Below are positions 37,760-48,453 of a stretch of 64,000 bases of DNA, one piece after another. Source of the DNA: Flavobacterium sp. JAS (GTDB lineage Bacteria; Bacteroidota; Bacteroidia; Flavobacteriales; Flavobacteriaceae); assembly GCF_020991455.1 (NCBI RefSeq), contig NZ_JAJMOX010000016.1:46646-110645 (forward strand), read 5' to 3'. Each line of letters starts with the position of its first letter. The stretch's first letter is position 1. Both the position numbers and the translations under genes were made by a program. Under the pieces are notes generated by a model that worked only from the letters and a program-made list of their open reading frames with translations, did no database searches and was not told the origin of the DNA.

Positions 37760-39463
37760 ATGAAAAACAATATAAAAATTAACTTAAATTTTATTAAAGC
37801 TATTTTTCTAAAAAGAAGTTTGGTAGTAAAAGTAATTTTAGTATTCTTATTAAGTTTTGTTTCTTGTACAGACTTTCTTGAAGAAAAACCAATTACCGCA
37901 TATTCAGCTGATCAATTTTATGATTCGACAGAAAAGTTAAATTCGGCAGTGCTAGGTATATACGATGTTCTTTCATCTAGAGAGCTTTTTGGGACCAATA
38001 TTGTCCTGTTAGGAGCTGATACAGACATAGAAATATTAAGAGGTACTACTGTAAATGGAGCAGCAGGTACGATTGAAGAGGTAGGGCATTACAATACTCA
38101 AAATAAAAGTACGATTGTTGAAAGTTTATGGGCGAAATTTTATGATGCAGTTAATAGATCAAATGCTGTAATTAGTAATGCTTCTAAAATGCCTTCATCA
38201 AATGCAGATGAACAAAAACGTATAAAAAAGTACATAGCCGAAGCAAAAGCATTAAGAGCTTTTCTATACACCAATATTGTAATAAGTTGGGGTGATGCAC
38301 CTTTAAGAACGGTTGCATCTGATCTTTCTCAAAATTTGTCTTTAGAACGTTCACCTAAGTCTAAAATCTATGCTCAAATAGTGAAGGATTTTGAAGATGC
38401 AATTCCAGATCTTCCTTGGCATGATGATGTAAATGCTGATAAAGGGAGAATCAATAAAGGTGCTGCAATGGCCTTATATACCCGCGCACTATTATTTGCG
38501 GGTGGATATTCTTTATATCAGGATGGAACTGTAAAAAGAGCTGATAATTACTTGGAATATTATGAGAAGGCTGAGATAATTAGCAAAGAGCTCATTAGTT
38601 CAGGTAAACATGTTCTTAATCCGAGCTACGAAAATATTTTTAGAAACCTTTGTGGTAATATTATCGAGCCAAGTGAATCGATGTTTGAAATTGATTTTGG
38701 ATACCTTGCAGGACAAGGTAGCCATGCAGGGACCATAGGGGGTAGTTCTACAGGTGTTGCGATTGCTGGTCATTCAGCTTCGTATAATGTGGCTCCTAAA
38801 ATGTTTACACATTATTACATGTACAATAAATTTGGTGTAAATGATTTGAGAAGAAGAGTTAGTATAGCAGATTATAAGCTTAATGGTCCTAATTTTACAG
38901 AAGTACCTATTTCCGTAAAAAGTTCTTCTACTTGGTCGTGTGCAAAATGGAGAAGAAATTGGCATACATCAGTACCTACTAATTTTACATTAACAGATGT
39001 TAATTATGTAGTTATTCGCTACTCAGAAGTATTGTTAATGCGTGCAGAAATACTTAATGAATTGAATAATGGCCCAACACCTGAATCTATTGAATTAGTG
39101 AATAAAGTGAGAAGACGAGGGTATGGTACAAATAATATAGGAACTAATGCTGATGTACCATTAAATTTCACGACTGATTATACTACTTTCCTTAATTTTA
39201 TTACCGAAGAATATGCACGTGAATTCTATGGTGAGGGTAATAGAAAATTTCATTTAATACGTTGGAATTTATTGGGTAAACGTATTGCCGAGATGGCTGC
39301 TATTTTTGGAGATCCAGCCACAAAAGACTTTCATGGTTTAAGAGTGTACTTAGCAGGAAATTTGTTTACTGCAGGTAAACACGAACTTTATCCTATTCCT
39401 TATCGAGATATTGTTGAAAGCAACGGAGCTTTAATACAAAATCCTGGATATTCTGATTTTTAA
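37760..39463 (+). CDS. SusD/RagB-family surface glycan-binding lipoprotein
   Basis: A 567-residue lipoprotein with the lipobox SFVSC (Cys about residue 36), then TDFLEEKPITAYSADQFY, the usual start of SusD. TPR helices follow (EAKALRAFLYTNIVISWGDAPL), and the C-terminal part has NKVRRRGYG, FLNFITEEYAREFYGEGNRKF and LYPIPYRDIVESNGALIQNPGY, all typical. SusD binds the glycan at the surface and covers the SusC channel. Pairing with the SusC gene just before it is certain from spacing. Confidence 0.96.
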   Translation: MKNNIKINLNFIKAIFLKRSLVVKVILVFLLSFVSCTDFLEEKPITAYSADQFYDSTEKLNSAVLGIYDVLSSRELFGTNIVLLGADTDIEILRGTTVNGAAGTIEEVGHYNTQNKSTIVESLWAKFYDAVNRSNAVISNASKMPSSNADEQKRIKKYIAEAKALRAFLYTNIVISWGDAPLRTVASDLSQNLSLERSPKSKIYAQIVKDFEDAIPDLPWHDDVNADKGRINKGAAMALYTRALLFAGGYSLYQDGTVKRADNYLEYYEKAEIISKELISSGKHVLNPSYENIFRNLCGNIIEPSESMFEIDFGYLAGQGSHAGTIGGSSTGVAIAGHSASYNVAPKMFTHYYMYNKFGVNDLRRRVSIADYKLNGPNFTEVPISVKSSSTWSCAKWRRNWHTSVPTNFTLTDVNYVVIRYSEVLLMRAEILNELNNGPTPESIELVNKVRRRGYGTNNIGTNADVPLNFTTDYTTFLNFITEEYAREFYGEGNRKFHLIRWNLLGKRIAEMAAIFGDPATKDFHGLRVYLAGNLFTAGKHELYPIPYRDIVESNGALIQNPGYSDF

Positions 39464-39465
39464 TT

Positions 39466-39493
39466 AAATAAACATAAATAAACATAAATAAAG
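39466..39493 (+). repeat. Short tandem repeat in a ribosome-binding region
   Basis: AAATAAACAT twice plus AAATAAAG lie between the SusD stop and the next start codon. The repeats occupy the ribosome-binding region, as in the 11-base array before the SDR gene. Confidence 0.7.
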
Positions 39494-39495
39494 TT

Positions 39496-41796
39496 ATGAT
39501 TAAAGTTAGTTGGTTGTTGTTTTTTATAATCATTCCAATCTTTTGTAGTGGTAATGATTTTAGAATTGGTAATGCAGAAGTCACTGTTAGTATTTTTAAT
39601 AATGTAGTTTCCATAGAATCAAAAACGGTCGAAGAATTTAAAACTTGCAAATTTGAATTAACGGGTCAAATTGATTCTGTTAAAAAAGTGTTAATTAAAG
39701 ATAGAATTTGGGGAGAAGGAGAGAGATTGTCTATATATCATGATAAAATATTTGAAACAACGTTGACATTGTATTCAAATAATCCATTTCTTCATGCTAC
39801 TACAATCGTTAGTAATAGATCGAACAAAATTATTGAGTTTTCAAAATTTTCTGTTGCGACTATTTTGATTCCAGTTAAGGCTAACTTTAAGCAGCTTAAA
39901 ACTTTAGGAACAGGTGGATTAAAACCTATTGAAAGTGCAGAAGGAAGTTTTACATATAGTTTACTGACTAATCCAGAAAACCAAAATGCAGTTTTAACAG
40001 CTTGGTTAACACAGCTTCAGGGAATTGGGACTGTAGAACCACAGCTAGTTAAGCAAGATAATAATTTAACATATAAAATAGGCGTAAATCTTGATTTTGG
40101 ATATTACAAAGTCAATCCAGGGGAAGATAGAGGAACCGATATAATGCTACTTGGTTTTTTTGAGGATGGTCGCAAAGGATTAGAGTTATATGGGAGTCAT
40201 TTAGCTAAAGTATATGATATAAAACTACCACCAAAACCTAATGTGTATTGTACATGGTATCATCGAGATCTTAACGGTTCTGGTGCTTCTACAGAAAAGG
40301 ATATTCAAACCAATGCGATTTTTGCAGCAAAGAATTTAGCTCCATTTGGATTGGATACTTTTCAGATTGATGACCACTGGCAAAGTTCAATGATTGATAG
40401 TTTAACTGCTAAAAATATAAAATTAGGAAAAGGTCCCATTAAATCTTTTTCTAAAAGCAATTTTAACTATCCTTTGGGCATGGCAAATACAGCTAAAAAT
40501 TTGAATCAACAAGGATTTACTTCTGGTATTTGGTTTATGCCTTTTGCTGGAGATGTGCGTAATCCCTATTTTGATAAAGAAATATTTGCTAAAAATTCAG
40601 AAACGGGATTGCCATATGAAGTAAAAAATTGGTCAGGAACATGTATTGACGCTACTAGCCCTAAGGGAGAATTATTTTTACGAGAACGATTTAAAAGGAT
40701 TTATGATTGGGGATATCGCTATTTTAAAATTGATGGATTGCACACTGGAGCTCCAAGTGAGAATATTTATGTGAACCGTGCTTATGAAGGTAAACCAATT
40801 TTTGGAAAGGCAAAAATTTATAATCAGGATATGACTTTTGTTCAGGCATTTAGAAGAGGAATATCGATTTTAAGAGAAGAAGCTCCTAAAACATTTTTAT
40901 TAGGTTGTACTGTTACTCAAAATATGCTTTCATTTGGAGCATCTTTCGGAATGGTTGATGCTATGCGTGTTGGACCAGACAATGATTCAGCGAGAAAGGG
41001 TGTTTGGAGCAATGTAACCAAAGGAGCTCACTACTCAGGTAATCTATATTTTTTGAATAATAAAGTTTGGTACAATGATCCCGATCCTTGTTATGTTAGA
41101 GAAAGCAACCCAATAGAGAAAGCTAGATGGATGGTTTCTTGGCAGGCTATTAGTGGCGTTATGGGAACGTCAAGTATGCAATATTCTGAATTATCGAAAG
41201 AGAGACTAGATTTGTTAAAACGTGCATTGCCTACTCATGACTATAATGCATATCCTGTAGATATTCTTGAAAATGAAAATCCCAATATTTGGATTGTTAA
41301 TAATAATCGTATGAATGTTATTGGGCTTTTTAATTGGAAAGAGAAAGAAGAAACAACTATTAATTATAACATGAAAAAAATGGGGTTAGACCCTAATATT
41401 TCTTATGAAGCATTTGATTTCTGGGATAACAAATATTTAGGAACAATTAAAGGGAGCTTGAAGTCTATTTTAAAACCAGCTTCCTGCCAAGTATTGGCTG
41501 TAAAGCCAGTTAAAAATAATCCACAGGTTATAAGTACTTCAAGACACATAACACAGGGGCTTATGGATGTAATTACAGAGAAATGGGAGGAGTCTACAAA
41601 AACTCTTTTAGGAACAAGTAAAGTTGTGGAAAATGATATATATGAATTGAGGATAGTTTTGCCCAAAGGGTTTTCGGCCCCTAAAAATGCAATGTGTAAT
41701 GGACGAAAAATGGATGCTAAGGTAGATGGAAGTATAGTTCGTATCTCCTTTATTCCCACCAAAACAGATGAAGTGAATTGGAAAATAATTTTTTAA
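39496..41796 (+). CDS. Clan GH-D glycosidase (alpha-galactosidase-like), copy 1
   Basis: A 766-residue secreted protein with signal peptide SWLLFFIIIPIFCSG. An N-terminal beta-sandwich (residues about 20-240) precedes a TIM barrel of clan GH-D type: WYHRDLNGSG, DTFQIDDHWQ, GFTSGIWFMPFAGDVRNPYF, and YFKIDGLH with probable nucleophile D413. A C-terminal beta-domain has FDFWDNKYLG. GH27/GH36-type enzymes remove alpha-linked galactose or N-acetylgalactosamine. The exact family is uncertain because the acid/base region (VDAMRVGPDND) is not a standard GH36 motif. It follows SusD by 32 bases and overlaps or abuts the next lyase (TAATG at the stop). Confidence 0.78.
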   Translation: MIKVSWLLFFIIIPIFCSGNDFRIGNAEVTVSIFNNVVSIESKTVEEFKTCKFELTGQIDSVKKVLIKDRIWGEGERLSIYHDKIFETTLTLYSNNPFLHATTIVSNRSNKIIEFSKFSVATILIPVKANFKQLKTLGTGGLKPIESAEGSFTYSLLTNPENQNAVLTAWLTQLQGIGTVEPQLVKQDNNLTYKIGVNLDFGYYKVNPGEDRGTDIMLLGFFEDGRKGLELYGSHLAKVYDIKLPPKPNVYCTWYHRDLNGSGASTEKDIQTNAIFAAKNLAPFGLDTFQIDDHWQSSMIDSLTAKNIKLGKGPIKSFSKSNFNYPLGMANTAKNLNQQGFTSGIWFMPFAGDVRNPYFDKEIFAKNSETGLPYEVKNWSGTCIDATSPKGELFLRERFKRIYDWGYRYFKIDGLHTGAPSENIYVNRAYEGKPIFGKAKIYNQDMTFVQAFRRGISILREEAPKTFLLGCTVTQNMLSFGASFGMVDAMRVGPDNDSARKGVWSNVTKGAHYSGNLYFLNNKVWYNDPDPCYVRESNPIEKARWMVSWQAISGVMGTSSMQYSELSKERLDLLKRALPTHDYNAYPVDILENENPNIWIVNNNRMNVIGLFNWKEKEETTINYNMKKMGLDPNISYEAFDFWDNKYLGTIKGSLKSILKPASCQVLAVKPVKNNPQVISTSRHITQGLMDVITEKWEESTKTLLGTSKVVENDIYELRIVLPKGFSAPKNAMCNGRKMDAKVDGSIVRISFIPTKTDEVNWKIIF

Positions 41797-41810
41797 TGAT
41801 TAAGATCAAT

Positions 41811-44546
41811 ATGTCAAATAATAAGCGTTTTTATTACTCTAAGATAAGACGGTCTGCTTTGTTAATATTGTTTACAAGTAGTTCATTTTTTGCCTTAGGT
41901 CAGTCTATTGTATCTTCAGAGCAAACTATAGATAAATTCTCTATTTATGAAAGTATATTAGAAAAACCAATACCAGAGGGTTTGGTGGATGAAAATTCTC
42001 CTTGGTTACATTTTAGAATTCCATTGCCAGCGGTTACAAAGAAAGGTGGGCAAAGCGAACTTGGGCATCGGTTTTATTATTTCCTGTTATCTCAGGATCC
42101 TACCTTTACCCGAAATGTTATTAAAAGTAAACCTAAGCGCTGGTCATTTTTTAACCCTTACCGTATACTTGAGAACGGCGTCTGGTACTGGAAGTTTGGA
42201 TATGCTATGGATACTGCTCCCGAAAAAATTACCTGGTCTACAAAAAACTATTCTTTTACCATTACTGGGAATGAGCGAAAAGTTGTCCCACCTTCAGCAG
42301 AGCAGGTCTTAAATCGTGTTACACAAACCAAGGGGCCTCATGTGGTTTTATTAAAGGAAGAAATAGGCAAGTTATTGCCAGAACAGTTTCCGGAAATCAA
42401 GGAGGAAATGATAAACAATTTTAATAAATTATTGGAAAAGCGGCCTGAAGTTAAAATTGTTGTAGATGAAAGTTCTTATCCAGACCGCTTAGGAACTAAC
42501 GACGCTGCAAAAAAACATCGTTTTTTTCAACTGGCAACATTTAAGCAGTATAGTGCCCTATCACAAAGAATAGAGTCTCTACTTCGCGCTTATTTGTTAA
42601 CTGGACGAGATGAGTTTAAAAAAGTTGGACTAGATGAGTTCTATAAGCTGGATCATGAATATCATACCACCATGATTAAATACGGTAAACATCCTGGATA
42701 TCCGGACGATTTTGTGTTGGAAGCTCATGTAAAACTAATGACACTTATACTGGATGCTTTTGCTGGTGATTTAACTGATGAGTGGCGTAATAAAATTGTT
42801 GATCTTCTATTTAAAGTTAAAAAAGAAGGTTATCTGAGTTTTGATAAACAACTTGAATTTTCTGAACACATTGCGTATAAGGCGCATTTGTGGCAGGCTG
42901 GTGTTCAAACACTACTGATGAGTGCAATTGTTTTGAGTCCCTATAAGGAAGAGGCTAAAACATGGCTTGAATATGTCTACGAACTATGGCTTTACCGCAA
43001 TCCTGCTGCTAGCCGGAATGATGGCGGCTGGCATGAAGGAAATGGCTATTTTGGAGCCAATGAACGTCAGTTATTGTTTACTCCAATGGTAATGGGCAAA
43101 CTGATGGATTATGATTATTTTTCACATCCATGGTATCAGAACGTTGCTAAGTATTTATCATATTCGAATCCGGTTGGAAATCCCGGGCTTGCATTCGGAG
43201 ATGGTAATGGCTATGGAGGATCAGAACAACTAAGCCTTATTGAAGGTTTAGCTTATTTACATCCAGAAAATTATTGGAATTTGTGGCGATTAAAATCAAC
43301 TAAAATTTTAGATAATAAATGGTTTATTGATAAAGTTGGAGAAAATGAAGCAGCTTGGTCTCTCTTATCCATCTGGCAACACAATAAGAAACCCGACTTA
43401 GAAAATGTTAAACCACCGGAAAAATTGGCGGAAGTATTCCCTGACTTAGGTTATGTGGGTATGCACAGTGATTTGAGTGATCCATCAAAAAATATGTTGG
43501 TAAACTTTTTGTCTTCTCCATTCGGACAACTTAACCATGGTCATCCTGCACAGAATGCTTTTAACGTTGCCTATGGAGGTGAACCTTTGTTCTGGAGAAC
43601 TGGCTATTATAATTCCCTGGACAAACATAAAGTTTACGATTTTAAGAATTCCAGAGCGCATAATACTATTCTGGCAGACGGAATGGGGCAATCCTGCGAT
43701 ATTTCTGGATATGGGTGGATTCCGCGTTTTGTAAGTGGGATAGATATTTCATATGTTCTTGGAGATGCTTCAAATGCTTATACAGGAGTTTTCAATTTGT
43801 CTGAGAAATTTCAAAAGGACGAAGGTTTTGTGATATCACCTGAAAATGGATTTGGAAATCCTGGAGTAGAAAAATTTAGAAGGCACGTAGCCATGCTCCG
43901 ACCTGGTTATGTTATTATTTATGATGAACTGGAGGCCAAACAGCCGATAAACTGGACATTTCGTTTAAATGCCATTCAGAATATGACCAAGATGGCAGAT
44001 AATGTTGTTGCAACGAGTAATTCATCTGCTACAGCTACCGCCAGTTTCTTTTGTAAAGAAGCTTTTGATACGCAGGTCACCGATCAGTTTTTTGGCGGTC
44101 CTGCTGTTGACTGGAGAAACAGACAGGGTAAAGATTCTAAAAATTATCCTGATCAGTGGCACAGCTCTATCACTACAAAAAATAAACTTAAAGCCACACG
44201 GTTCATTACAATTATTGAGGTGGAGCCGGGCACTGGCAAGTTGTTGAAATCAAGTAGTTTACAATACAGAGGTACTGATCTGGTGACCTTTGATTTAAAG
44301 GGGTATATGGTTGCTGCACAGTTAAATCCGGATCAGCCATCTTATCTCGAAGTGAAAAGTAAGAATGGAAAATGCGCATTGGTAACAGGGCAGGCTGCCG
44401 AAAAAGTAACTCTTGGTACCGAGACCAGAACAGCAAAAATCAAAGGGAGTACACTATTTATAGAGCAAGATAAAACAGGAAAACAGGTTTTTACTGAAAA
44501 AATTGACCAGTTGCCCGATGTACTGATTTATGGGAATACTTATTAA
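41811..44546 (+). CDS. Heparinase II/III-fold polysaccharide lyase (lyase 2)
   Basis: About 911 residues from ATG 41811, giving signal peptide SALLILFTSSSFFALGQ; an ATG at 41796 overlapping the previous stop would add five residues. An N-terminal DUF4962-like part (ENSPWLHFRIP, HRFYYFLLSQDPTF, GVWYWKFG) precedes the toroid with H359 (AYKAHLWQAG) and Y413 (NDGGWHEGNGYFGANE). H576 and H578 lie in NHGHPAQNAF, and the sandwich ends with DVLIYGNTY. The catalytic His-Tyr-His set is complete, as in lyase 1. It probably cuts next to uronic acid in the heparan-like backbone. It is followed by GH89, whose substrate it may expose. Confidence 0.88.
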   Translation: MSNNKRFYYSKIRRSALLILFTSSSFFALGQSIVSSEQTIDKFSIYESILEKPIPEGLVDENSPWLHFRIPLPAVTKKGGQSELGHRFYYFLLSQDPTFTRNVIKSKPKRWSFFNPYRILENGVWYWKFGYAMDTAPEKITWSTKNYSFTITGNERKVVPPSAEQVLNRVTQTKGPHVVLLKEEIGKLLPEQFPEIKEEMINNFNKLLEKRPEVKIVVDESSYPDRLGTNDAAKKHRFFQLATFKQYSALSQRIESLLRAYLLTGRDEFKKVGLDEFYKLDHEYHTTMIKYGKHPGYPDDFVLEAHVKLMTLILDAFAGDLTDEWRNKIVDLLFKVKKEGYLSFDKQLEFSEHIAYKAHLWQAGVQTLLMSAIVLSPYKEEAKTWLEYVYELWLYRNPAASRNDGGWHEGNGYFGANERQLLFTPMVMGKLMDYDYFSHPWYQNVAKYLSYSNPVGNPGLAFGDGNGYGGSEQLSLIEGLAYLHPENYWNLWRLKSTKILDNKWFIDKVGENEAAWSLLSIWQHNKKPDLENVKPPEKLAEVFPDLGYVGMHSDLSDPSKNMLVNFLSSPFGQLNHGHPAQNAFNVAYGGEPLFWRTGYYNSLDKHKVYDFKNSRAHNTILADGMGQSCDISGYGWIPRFVSGIDISYVLGDASNAYTGVFNLSEKFQKDEGFVISPENGFGNPGVEKFRRHVAMLRPGYVIIYDELEAKQPINWTFRLNAIQNMTKMADNVVATSNSSATATASFFCKEAFDTQVTDQFFGGPAVDWRNRQGKDSKNYPDQWHSSITTKNKLKATRFITIIEVEPGTGKLLKSSSLQYRGTDLVTFDLKGYMVAAQLNPDQPSYLEVKSKNGKCALVTGQAAEKVTLGTETRTAKIKGSTLFIEQDKTGKQVFTEKIDQLPDVLIYGNTY

Positions 44547-44562
44547 TGCAATAAAAGAATAT

Positions 44563-46956
44563 ATGATGAATGATAGTTTATTTAAGATCAGGTTTAAACA
44601 GGTACACTTAATCACTGTGGTACTGTTGGTATTACTGATGGATTGTAGTATTACAAGAGCGGCGGTTTTGTCTACCGACACGAAAGAATCAATACAATTA
44701 ATAGCAGCTAAAGAACTTTTGGAGAGAGTGGTTCCTGGTATTTCCGAACAGTTTATTCTTCAGATAATTCCCTCTGATAATGGTAAAGATGTGTTTGAAC
44801 TGGAATCAAGGAGTGGAAAAATTGTCTTGTCAGGAAACAATGGAATAAGCATTGCGAGCGCATTCAATTATTATCTGAAAAATTACTGTAATTGCCTGTA
44901 TTCACTCTGGGGAGATCAGATGAAGGTGCCAAAAAATTTACCTGCAGTTTTAAAAAAGGTACGTGTATTTAATGAAAAAGAGTTTCGTCATTTCTTCAAT
45001 TATTGTACTACCAATTACAGCGGAACCTGGTGGAACTGGAATGATTGGCAAAAAATTATTGATTTTCTGGCAATGAACGGAATCAATATGCCATTGAATA
45101 TTATCGGTACGGAAGCAGTATGGTACCATACGCTGATTGATATGGGGTTTACAGATATAGAGGCACGAGAGTATTTAGCAGCTCCAGTTTATTTAAATTG
45201 GCAGTGGATGGGAAACCTTGAAGGTTCAGGGGGACCACTTCCTAAATCATGGATCGATAGTCATGAAAAATTAGGACGTCAGATTTTGGAACGTGAACAA
45301 TCACTGGGGATGACACCCATAGTTCATGGTTTTTCAGGAGTAGTACCTCGTATTTTCAAGAAGAAATTCCCGGATGCTAAAATAGATATGAAGCCGGAAT
45401 GGGGAAGAGGTTCTTTTATTGGGACAGCAACACTTGATCCCATGGATCCTTTATTCCCGAAAATAGCAAAAAAGTATTTGACACAATTGGTCAATCGCAT
45501 TGGCAGTAGTCATTTATACATTACTGATCCTTTTCACGAAAGTAATCCACCAGTAGAAGGGGATGAATATTTACAAGATGTAGCCAAATCGATTGACAAA
45601 GTTTTATTGGAAGTTGATCCCAAAGCAGTTTGGGTAACACAAGACTGGACACTGCGCCCACAGATTATTAAATCAATTCCGAAAGACCGGCTGATAATTA
45701 TGTCGTTAACAGGTGGGAAATGTGATGAGTATAAGGATTGGGGCTATCGTTTTACTTTAGGGCAGTTAAATGGCTTTGGAGGAGAAACTTTTTTACATGG
45801 ACCTTTGACAACTGCGGTTGAAAACGATTTCGCTAAAATGAAGGCAAAATCGCCAAATTGTGTTGGAACGGGTCTATGGATGGAGGGGATTGAAGGTGAT
45901 CCAGCAAATTATCATTTGATGCTGGATTTGAACTGGGAAAACGGAGCCATTGATTTGCAAAAATGGATTGCTGGCTATTCCAGTAGAAGGTATGGAGCCA
46001 TATCAGCATCAGTTGAAAAATCAAATAATGAATTGATAAACTCCGCATACAAAAGGGGCAGTAAAGCATTTAGTTCAATCATAGCTTCAAGACCTGCAGT
46101 TTTTCCTGTAAAAACGGGACCTGCATCAAGAACCTATGAAATTTCTGGTGGACTGGACAAATATGTAATGGCTTGGATGTATCTGCTGGAAGAAAAAGAC
46201 AGGTTTGCTGGCTCAAAGGGTTATCAATATGACGTTGTTGATCTTGGGCGTCAGGTCCTATCTTTTTTAGCGCAATATTACCAGCGTGACATTGCCATTC
46301 ATTTATACCGTAAAGATCTGGCAAATTTCAGAAAATCACGCGACCGCTTTTTGACGCTTATTGATGATATGGATAGACTACTGGGAACAAATGAACATTT
46401 TTTATTTGGAAAATGGGTGTCCGATGCGCGTAGCTGGGGTACCACCAAAGAAGAGTCTGATTATTACGCTAAATATGCCGCTATTCATCCAACACTCTGG
46501 GGGCAGGACAATCCTAATTATTCACGTCCAAACTGGTCCGACTATGGTTGGCGAGAATGGAATGGATTGGTTGGAACCTATTATAAGCATCGTTGGGAAT
46601 TTTTTCTTAAAGCGGTTGAAAAGGAACTGGAAAAAGGAAATATCTATCAGGAATGCCCTCGTGATAAGTGGGGAAGACTGGAATTCCGTGGAGATAAAAC
46701 CCTGAATGAACTTGCTGACTGGGAGTGGGCATATGGAGAAAAATTGCCAGAAATGATTGCGAAACCACAAGGGGATGCTGTAGTGGTAGCTGCTGAAATT
46801 TTTGAAAAATATAAAAAGGTCTTATTGAGTTTGCCTCCGGTGGGGCCTGAATTCGGAAAACTCTTTAAAGAAGGAACTATAAACAAAGAAAGAACAATCG
46901 TTCCAATAGATGCAAAGATCAAAGAAGCAATAAATAAACAACCTTACATTAACTAA
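44563..46956 (+). CDS. GH89 alpha-N-acetylglucosaminidase (copy 1)
   Basis: About 797 residues from ATG 44563, which gives signal peptide LITVVLLVLLMDCSITRAA; the earlier ATG at 44530 overlaps the lyase gene. The NAGLU order is complete: FNYCTTNYSGTWWNW, MNGINMPLN, EAVWYH, GPLPKSWIDSH, then ITDPFHESNPP with acid/base E326 and GLWMEGIEGDP with nucleophile E441, matching E316 and E446 of human NAGLU. A C-terminal helical domain ends with WSDYGWREWNGLVG. GH89 removes terminal alpha-linked N-acetylglucosamine, as in heparan sulfate degradation and alpha-1,4-GlcNAc-capped mucin. It is in the same operon as two lyases. Confidence 0.94.
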   Translation: MMNDSLFKIRFKQVHLITVVLLVLLMDCSITRAAVLSTDTKESIQLIAAKELLERVVPGISEQFILQIIPSDNGKDVFELESRSGKIVLSGNNGISIASAFNYYLKNYCNCLYSLWGDQMKVPKNLPAVLKKVRVFNEKEFRHFFNYCTTNYSGTWWNWNDWQKIIDFLAMNGINMPLNIIGTEAVWYHTLIDMGFTDIEAREYLAAPVYLNWQWMGNLEGSGGPLPKSWIDSHEKLGRQILEREQSLGMTPIVHGFSGVVPRIFKKKFPDAKIDMKPEWGRGSFIGTATLDPMDPLFPKIAKKYLTQLVNRIGSSHLYITDPFHESNPPVEGDEYLQDVAKSIDKVLLEVDPKAVWVTQDWTLRPQIIKSIPKDRLIIMSLTGGKCDEYKDWGYRFTLGQLNGFGGETFLHGPLTTAVENDFAKMKAKSPNCVGTGLWMEGIEGDPANYHLMLDLNWENGAIDLQKWIAGYSSRRYGAISASVEKSNNELINSAYKRGSKAFSSIIASRPAVFPVKTGPASRTYEISGGLDKYVMAWMYLLEEKDRFAGSKGYQYDVVDLGRQVLSFLAQYYQRDIAIHLYRKDLANFRKSRDRFLTLIDDMDRLLGTNEHFLFGKWVSDARSWGTTKEESDYYAKYAAIHPTLWGQDNPNYSRPNWSDYGWREWNGLVGTYYKHRWEFFLKAVEKELEKGNIYQECPRDKWGRLEFRGDKTLNELADWEWAYGEKLPEMIAKPQGDAVVVAAEIFEKYKKVLLSLPPVGPEFGKLFKEGTINKERTIVPIDAKIKEAINKQPYIN

Positions 46957-46959
46957 ATT

Positions 46960-48432
46960 ATGAGAACTTTTTTTTTAAATATATTATTTTTTATAAGCCT
47001 GACATGTCTTGCACAGCAGGCGTCAAAATCCCAAGCACATTATACCGAGGATTGGGAATCACTTGGTAAGCATACTGCTACACCGGAGTGGTTTCGCGAT
47101 GCTAAATTTGGGATTTACTTTCATTGGGGAGTTTATTCTGTTCCAGCTTATCACAATGAATGGTATCCCAGAAATATGCATATTATAGGTGAAAAAGCTA
47201 ACAAACATCATATTGAAACTTATGGGGATCCTACAAAATTTGGATATCATGATTTTATTCCCATGTTCAAGGCTGAAAATTTTGACGCCAACCGATGGGC
47301 CATTTTGTTTAAAAAAGCAGGCGCCCGCTTCGCAGGGCCCGTAGCTGAACATCACGATGGATTTTCGATGTGGAAGTCGAAAGTGAATCCCTGGAATGCT
47401 GCCGAAATGGGGCCTAAGCGTGACATTGTTGGCGAAATGGAAAAAGCCATTAAAGGCAATGGTATGAAGTTTATCACTACTTTTCATCATGCCCGTCAAT
47501 GGAATCAGACTACAGGAGCACGTTCTGAACAATTTTACAATGACCTGAGAAAAAATTATCCGGCACTGCTTAAAGATGATAAGCAAAAGCTGCTTTATGG
47601 CGAAATGCCGTGGGAAACTTTCCAAAAATTTTGGTTTGATAAGCTGGTCGAGGTTATAGATACATATAACCCCGATTTGATGTGGTTTGATACAGATTTG
47701 GACAGGGTAGGTGAATCTATGTTGAAAAAATATTGTGCTTACTATTTTAACCATACACAGAAAACCGGGCAGGAAGTATCAATTTTTTATAAACATAATG
47801 ATCTGCCCACTACGGTTGGTGTACTTGATTATGAAAAGGGGCGTGCTGATGTTCTGGCTGAACTACCTTGGCTTACTGATGCATCGGTGACTAAATCGAG
47901 TTGGGGATTTACAGATAGGGTGGTTGGCAAAGACCGGATATACAGTGGTAAGGCAATGATTCATACCTTAATTGATATTGTAAGTAAGAACGGTCAGTTG
48001 CTGTTGAATATCGCACCGATGGCCGATGGTACTATCCCGAAAGAACAGGAGGAAACTTTACTAGAAATGGGCGATTGGTTGGGACAGTACGGCGAAGCAA
48101 TATACAGCACTAGGCCTTTTGTTGTGTTTGGAGAAGGACCAACCAAGTTCGGAAAAGCTAACCCGGAAGGCAGTGCTAAAGACATTCGTTTTACACGTTC
48201 AAAAGATGGAAAAACACTCTTTGTTATTTTTATGGGCTGGCCAGGGAAGAATGTCCCTGTTCAAATCGACTCACTTAAAGATGCAAAAATAGACATTTCA
48301 AAAATTCAATTGCTTGGTGCTAAAGATCCTGTTAAATGGCAGCAAACATCCCAGGGCTTATCCGTAACCTTATCGGCTGATCCACCGCGATTGGGAGAAA
48401 CAGCAACAGTTTTAAAGCTAAGCTTGAAATAA
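46960..48432 (+). CDS. GH29 alpha-L-fucosidase (copy 3)
   Basis: A 490-residue protein with signal peptide FFLNILFFISLTCLAQQ. It has PEWFRDAKFGIYFHWGVYSVP, GPVAEHHDGFSMWKSK, PKRDIVGEM and the nucleophile D244 in NPDLMWFDTDLD. LIDIVSKNGQLLLNIAPMADG and a C-terminal sandwich are present. It starts four bases after the GH89 stop, so the two are co-translated or nearly so. It is the third GH29 in the window, and is placed with GH89 rather than with the two minus-strand copies. Confidence 0.92.
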   Translation: MRTFFLNILFFISLTCLAQQASKSQAHYTEDWESLGKHTATPEWFRDAKFGIYFHWGVYSVPAYHNEWYPRNMHIIGEKANKHHIETYGDPTKFGYHDFIPMFKAENFDANRWAILFKKAGARFAGPVAEHHDGFSMWKSKVNPWNAAEMGPKRDIVGEMEKAIKGNGMKFITTFHHARQWNQTTGARSEQFYNDLRKNYPALLKDDKQKLLYGEMPWETFQKFWFDKLVEVIDTYNPDLMWFDTDLDRVGESMLKKYCAYYFNHTQKTGQEVSIFYKHNDLPTTVGVLDYEKGRADVLAELPWLTDASVTKSSWGFTDRVVGKDRIYSGKAMIHTLIDIVSKNGQLLLNIAPMADGTIPKEQEETLLEMGDWLGQYGEAIYSTRPFVVFGEGPTKFGKANPEGSAKDIRFTRSKDGKTLFVIFMGWPGKNVPVQIDSLKDAKIDISKIQLLGAKDPVKWQQTSQGLSVTLSADPPRLGETATVLKLSLK

Positions 48433-48453
48433 GTTTAAAATAAATGAAGTGAT

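Noticed and set aside
47059..47754. A 231-codon minus-strand open frame inside GH29 copy 3
   Set aside because: It lies entirely under a well-conserved GH29 catalytic domain and has no recognisable motif.
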